From Pseudomonas sp. RIT409 (GTDB lineage: Bacteria > Pseudomonadota > Gammaproteobacteria > Pseudomonadales > Pseudomonadaceae): DNA of 64,000 bases. The notes under the pieces were generated by a model. The model was not told where the DNA came from. It saw only the letters and a program-made list of their open reading frames with translations, and ran no database searches. The DNA lies in NCBI RefSeq assembly GCF_003052515.2, contig NZ_QARE02000003.1:248001-312000 (forward strand), written 5' to 3'. A program made the position numbers and the translations under genes. This document shows, in pieces, positions 63,706 to 64,000 of this stretch (position 1 is the stretch's first letter; each line of letters starts with the position of its first letter).

Positions 63706-64000
63706 TCAGCGCACTGCCTCGACCCGCTCAAAGGGGTACGCCACACCCGCCGGGCTGTGGCCACCCACGAACTGGCGCACATCGATCCCATAGTCGTCCT
63801 GGTTATTGGCCTGCATGAAGCGGACACTGTCGCTGCGTTCCCGAACCTGCATCGCCCGCACGCGCCAGGTGGCGATGGGCGAGCGAGTGCGGCTGTCGGC
63901 GCGGTCGTAATCGTTCAGTAATACCAGCGCCCAGCCTCCCAAGGTGAAATGGCCGCCGACCACCACACTCAATTGGCCTTGCACCAGCGCCTGCAACGCG
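63706..64000 (-). CDS. C-terminal part of an unidentified protein (runs off the right edge)
   Basis: The minus-strand frame is open from the right edge to a stop at 63706 and encodes about 98 residues (from LVQGQLSVVVGGHFTLGGWA to GVAYPFERVEAVR). No plausible start is required inside the window, so the gene probably continues beyond it. The sequence alternates short beta-rich stretches with charged segments and has no motif I recognise. It converges on metH, with 78 bases between the stops. Function unknown. Confidence 0.6.
   Translation of the reverse strand, partial: ALQALVQGQLSVVVGGHFTLGGWALVLLNDYDRADSRTRSPIATWRVRAMQVRERSDSVRFMQANNQDDYGIDVRQFVGGHSPAGVAYPFERVEAVR

Noticed and set aside
1..64000. 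CRISPR array, tRNA or rRNA genes
   Set aside because: No regularly spaced direct repeats, cloverleaf-like sequence or rRNA core sequence was seen on either strand.

Overview
The window reads as a chromosomal segment of a Pseudomonas (fluorescens/syringae-like group): high-GC coding sequence, dense LysR and TetR regulators, an aerobic cobalamin cluster (cobW, cobN, cbtB, cbtA, cobE, cobM) under two B12 riboswitches, and cti, nfuA, azoR and metH genes of Pseudomonas type. I see no rRNA, tRNA, CRISPR array or intact insertion sequence. Species assignment is an inference from gene content.

Layout. 1-5.6 kb: a catabolic cluster (beta-hydroxyacid dehydrogenase resembling sulfolactaldehyde reductase, aldehyde dehydrogenase, MHS-type transporter, COG3618 amidohydrolase) ending in the 3' remnant of an OprD-type porin. 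5.6-9.2 kb: SnoaL-like protein and SDR divergent from a TetR regulator and a DHA2 efflux pump, with near-identical palindromes before the regulator and before the pump. 9.3-14.7 kb: LysR, Gfo/Idh/MocA oxidoreductase, cytosine permease, and a diguanylate cyclase with a THI5/NMT1-like periplasmic domain. 15-23.5 kb: an accessory, partly decayed region with a truncated RND outer-membrane gene, TetR, LysR, EamA transporter, SDR, remnants of a peptide ABC transporter fused to part of another gene, an AT-richer secreted hydrolase, a truncated LysR and a lone tyrosine recombinase. 23.7-26.3 kb: reverse transsulfuration pair. 26.4-33 kb: XRE-cupin regulator, then a five-gene polar amino-acid ABC importer operon that contains an argininosuccinate-lyase-family enzyme, controlled by a divergent LysR. 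33-45.8 kb: conserved singletons, including a DUF1615 lipoprotein, a LexA-boxed radical SAM/DUF4130 putative DNA-repair pair, azoreductase, UppP, a PnuC/NadR-like NAD-salvage pair and a sigma-54-activator-like protein without the GAFTGA loop. 45.8-55.4 kb: cobalt uptake and insertion and corrin synthesis. 55.5-64 kb: nfuA, an acyltransferase, cti, B12-dependent metH and a partial gene.

How parts fit together. Two divergent B12 riboswitches should lower both the cobW-cobN-chelatase operon and the cbtBA-cobE-cobM operon when cobalamin is plentiful; cobalamin is the cofactor of MetH at the right end. The lyase inside the ABC operon suggests uptake of an N-succinyl-type amino acid followed by C-N cleavage to fumarate. 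The radical SAM/DUF4130 pair sits directly behind a full LexA box and is the best candidate here for a poorly described DNA-damage system.
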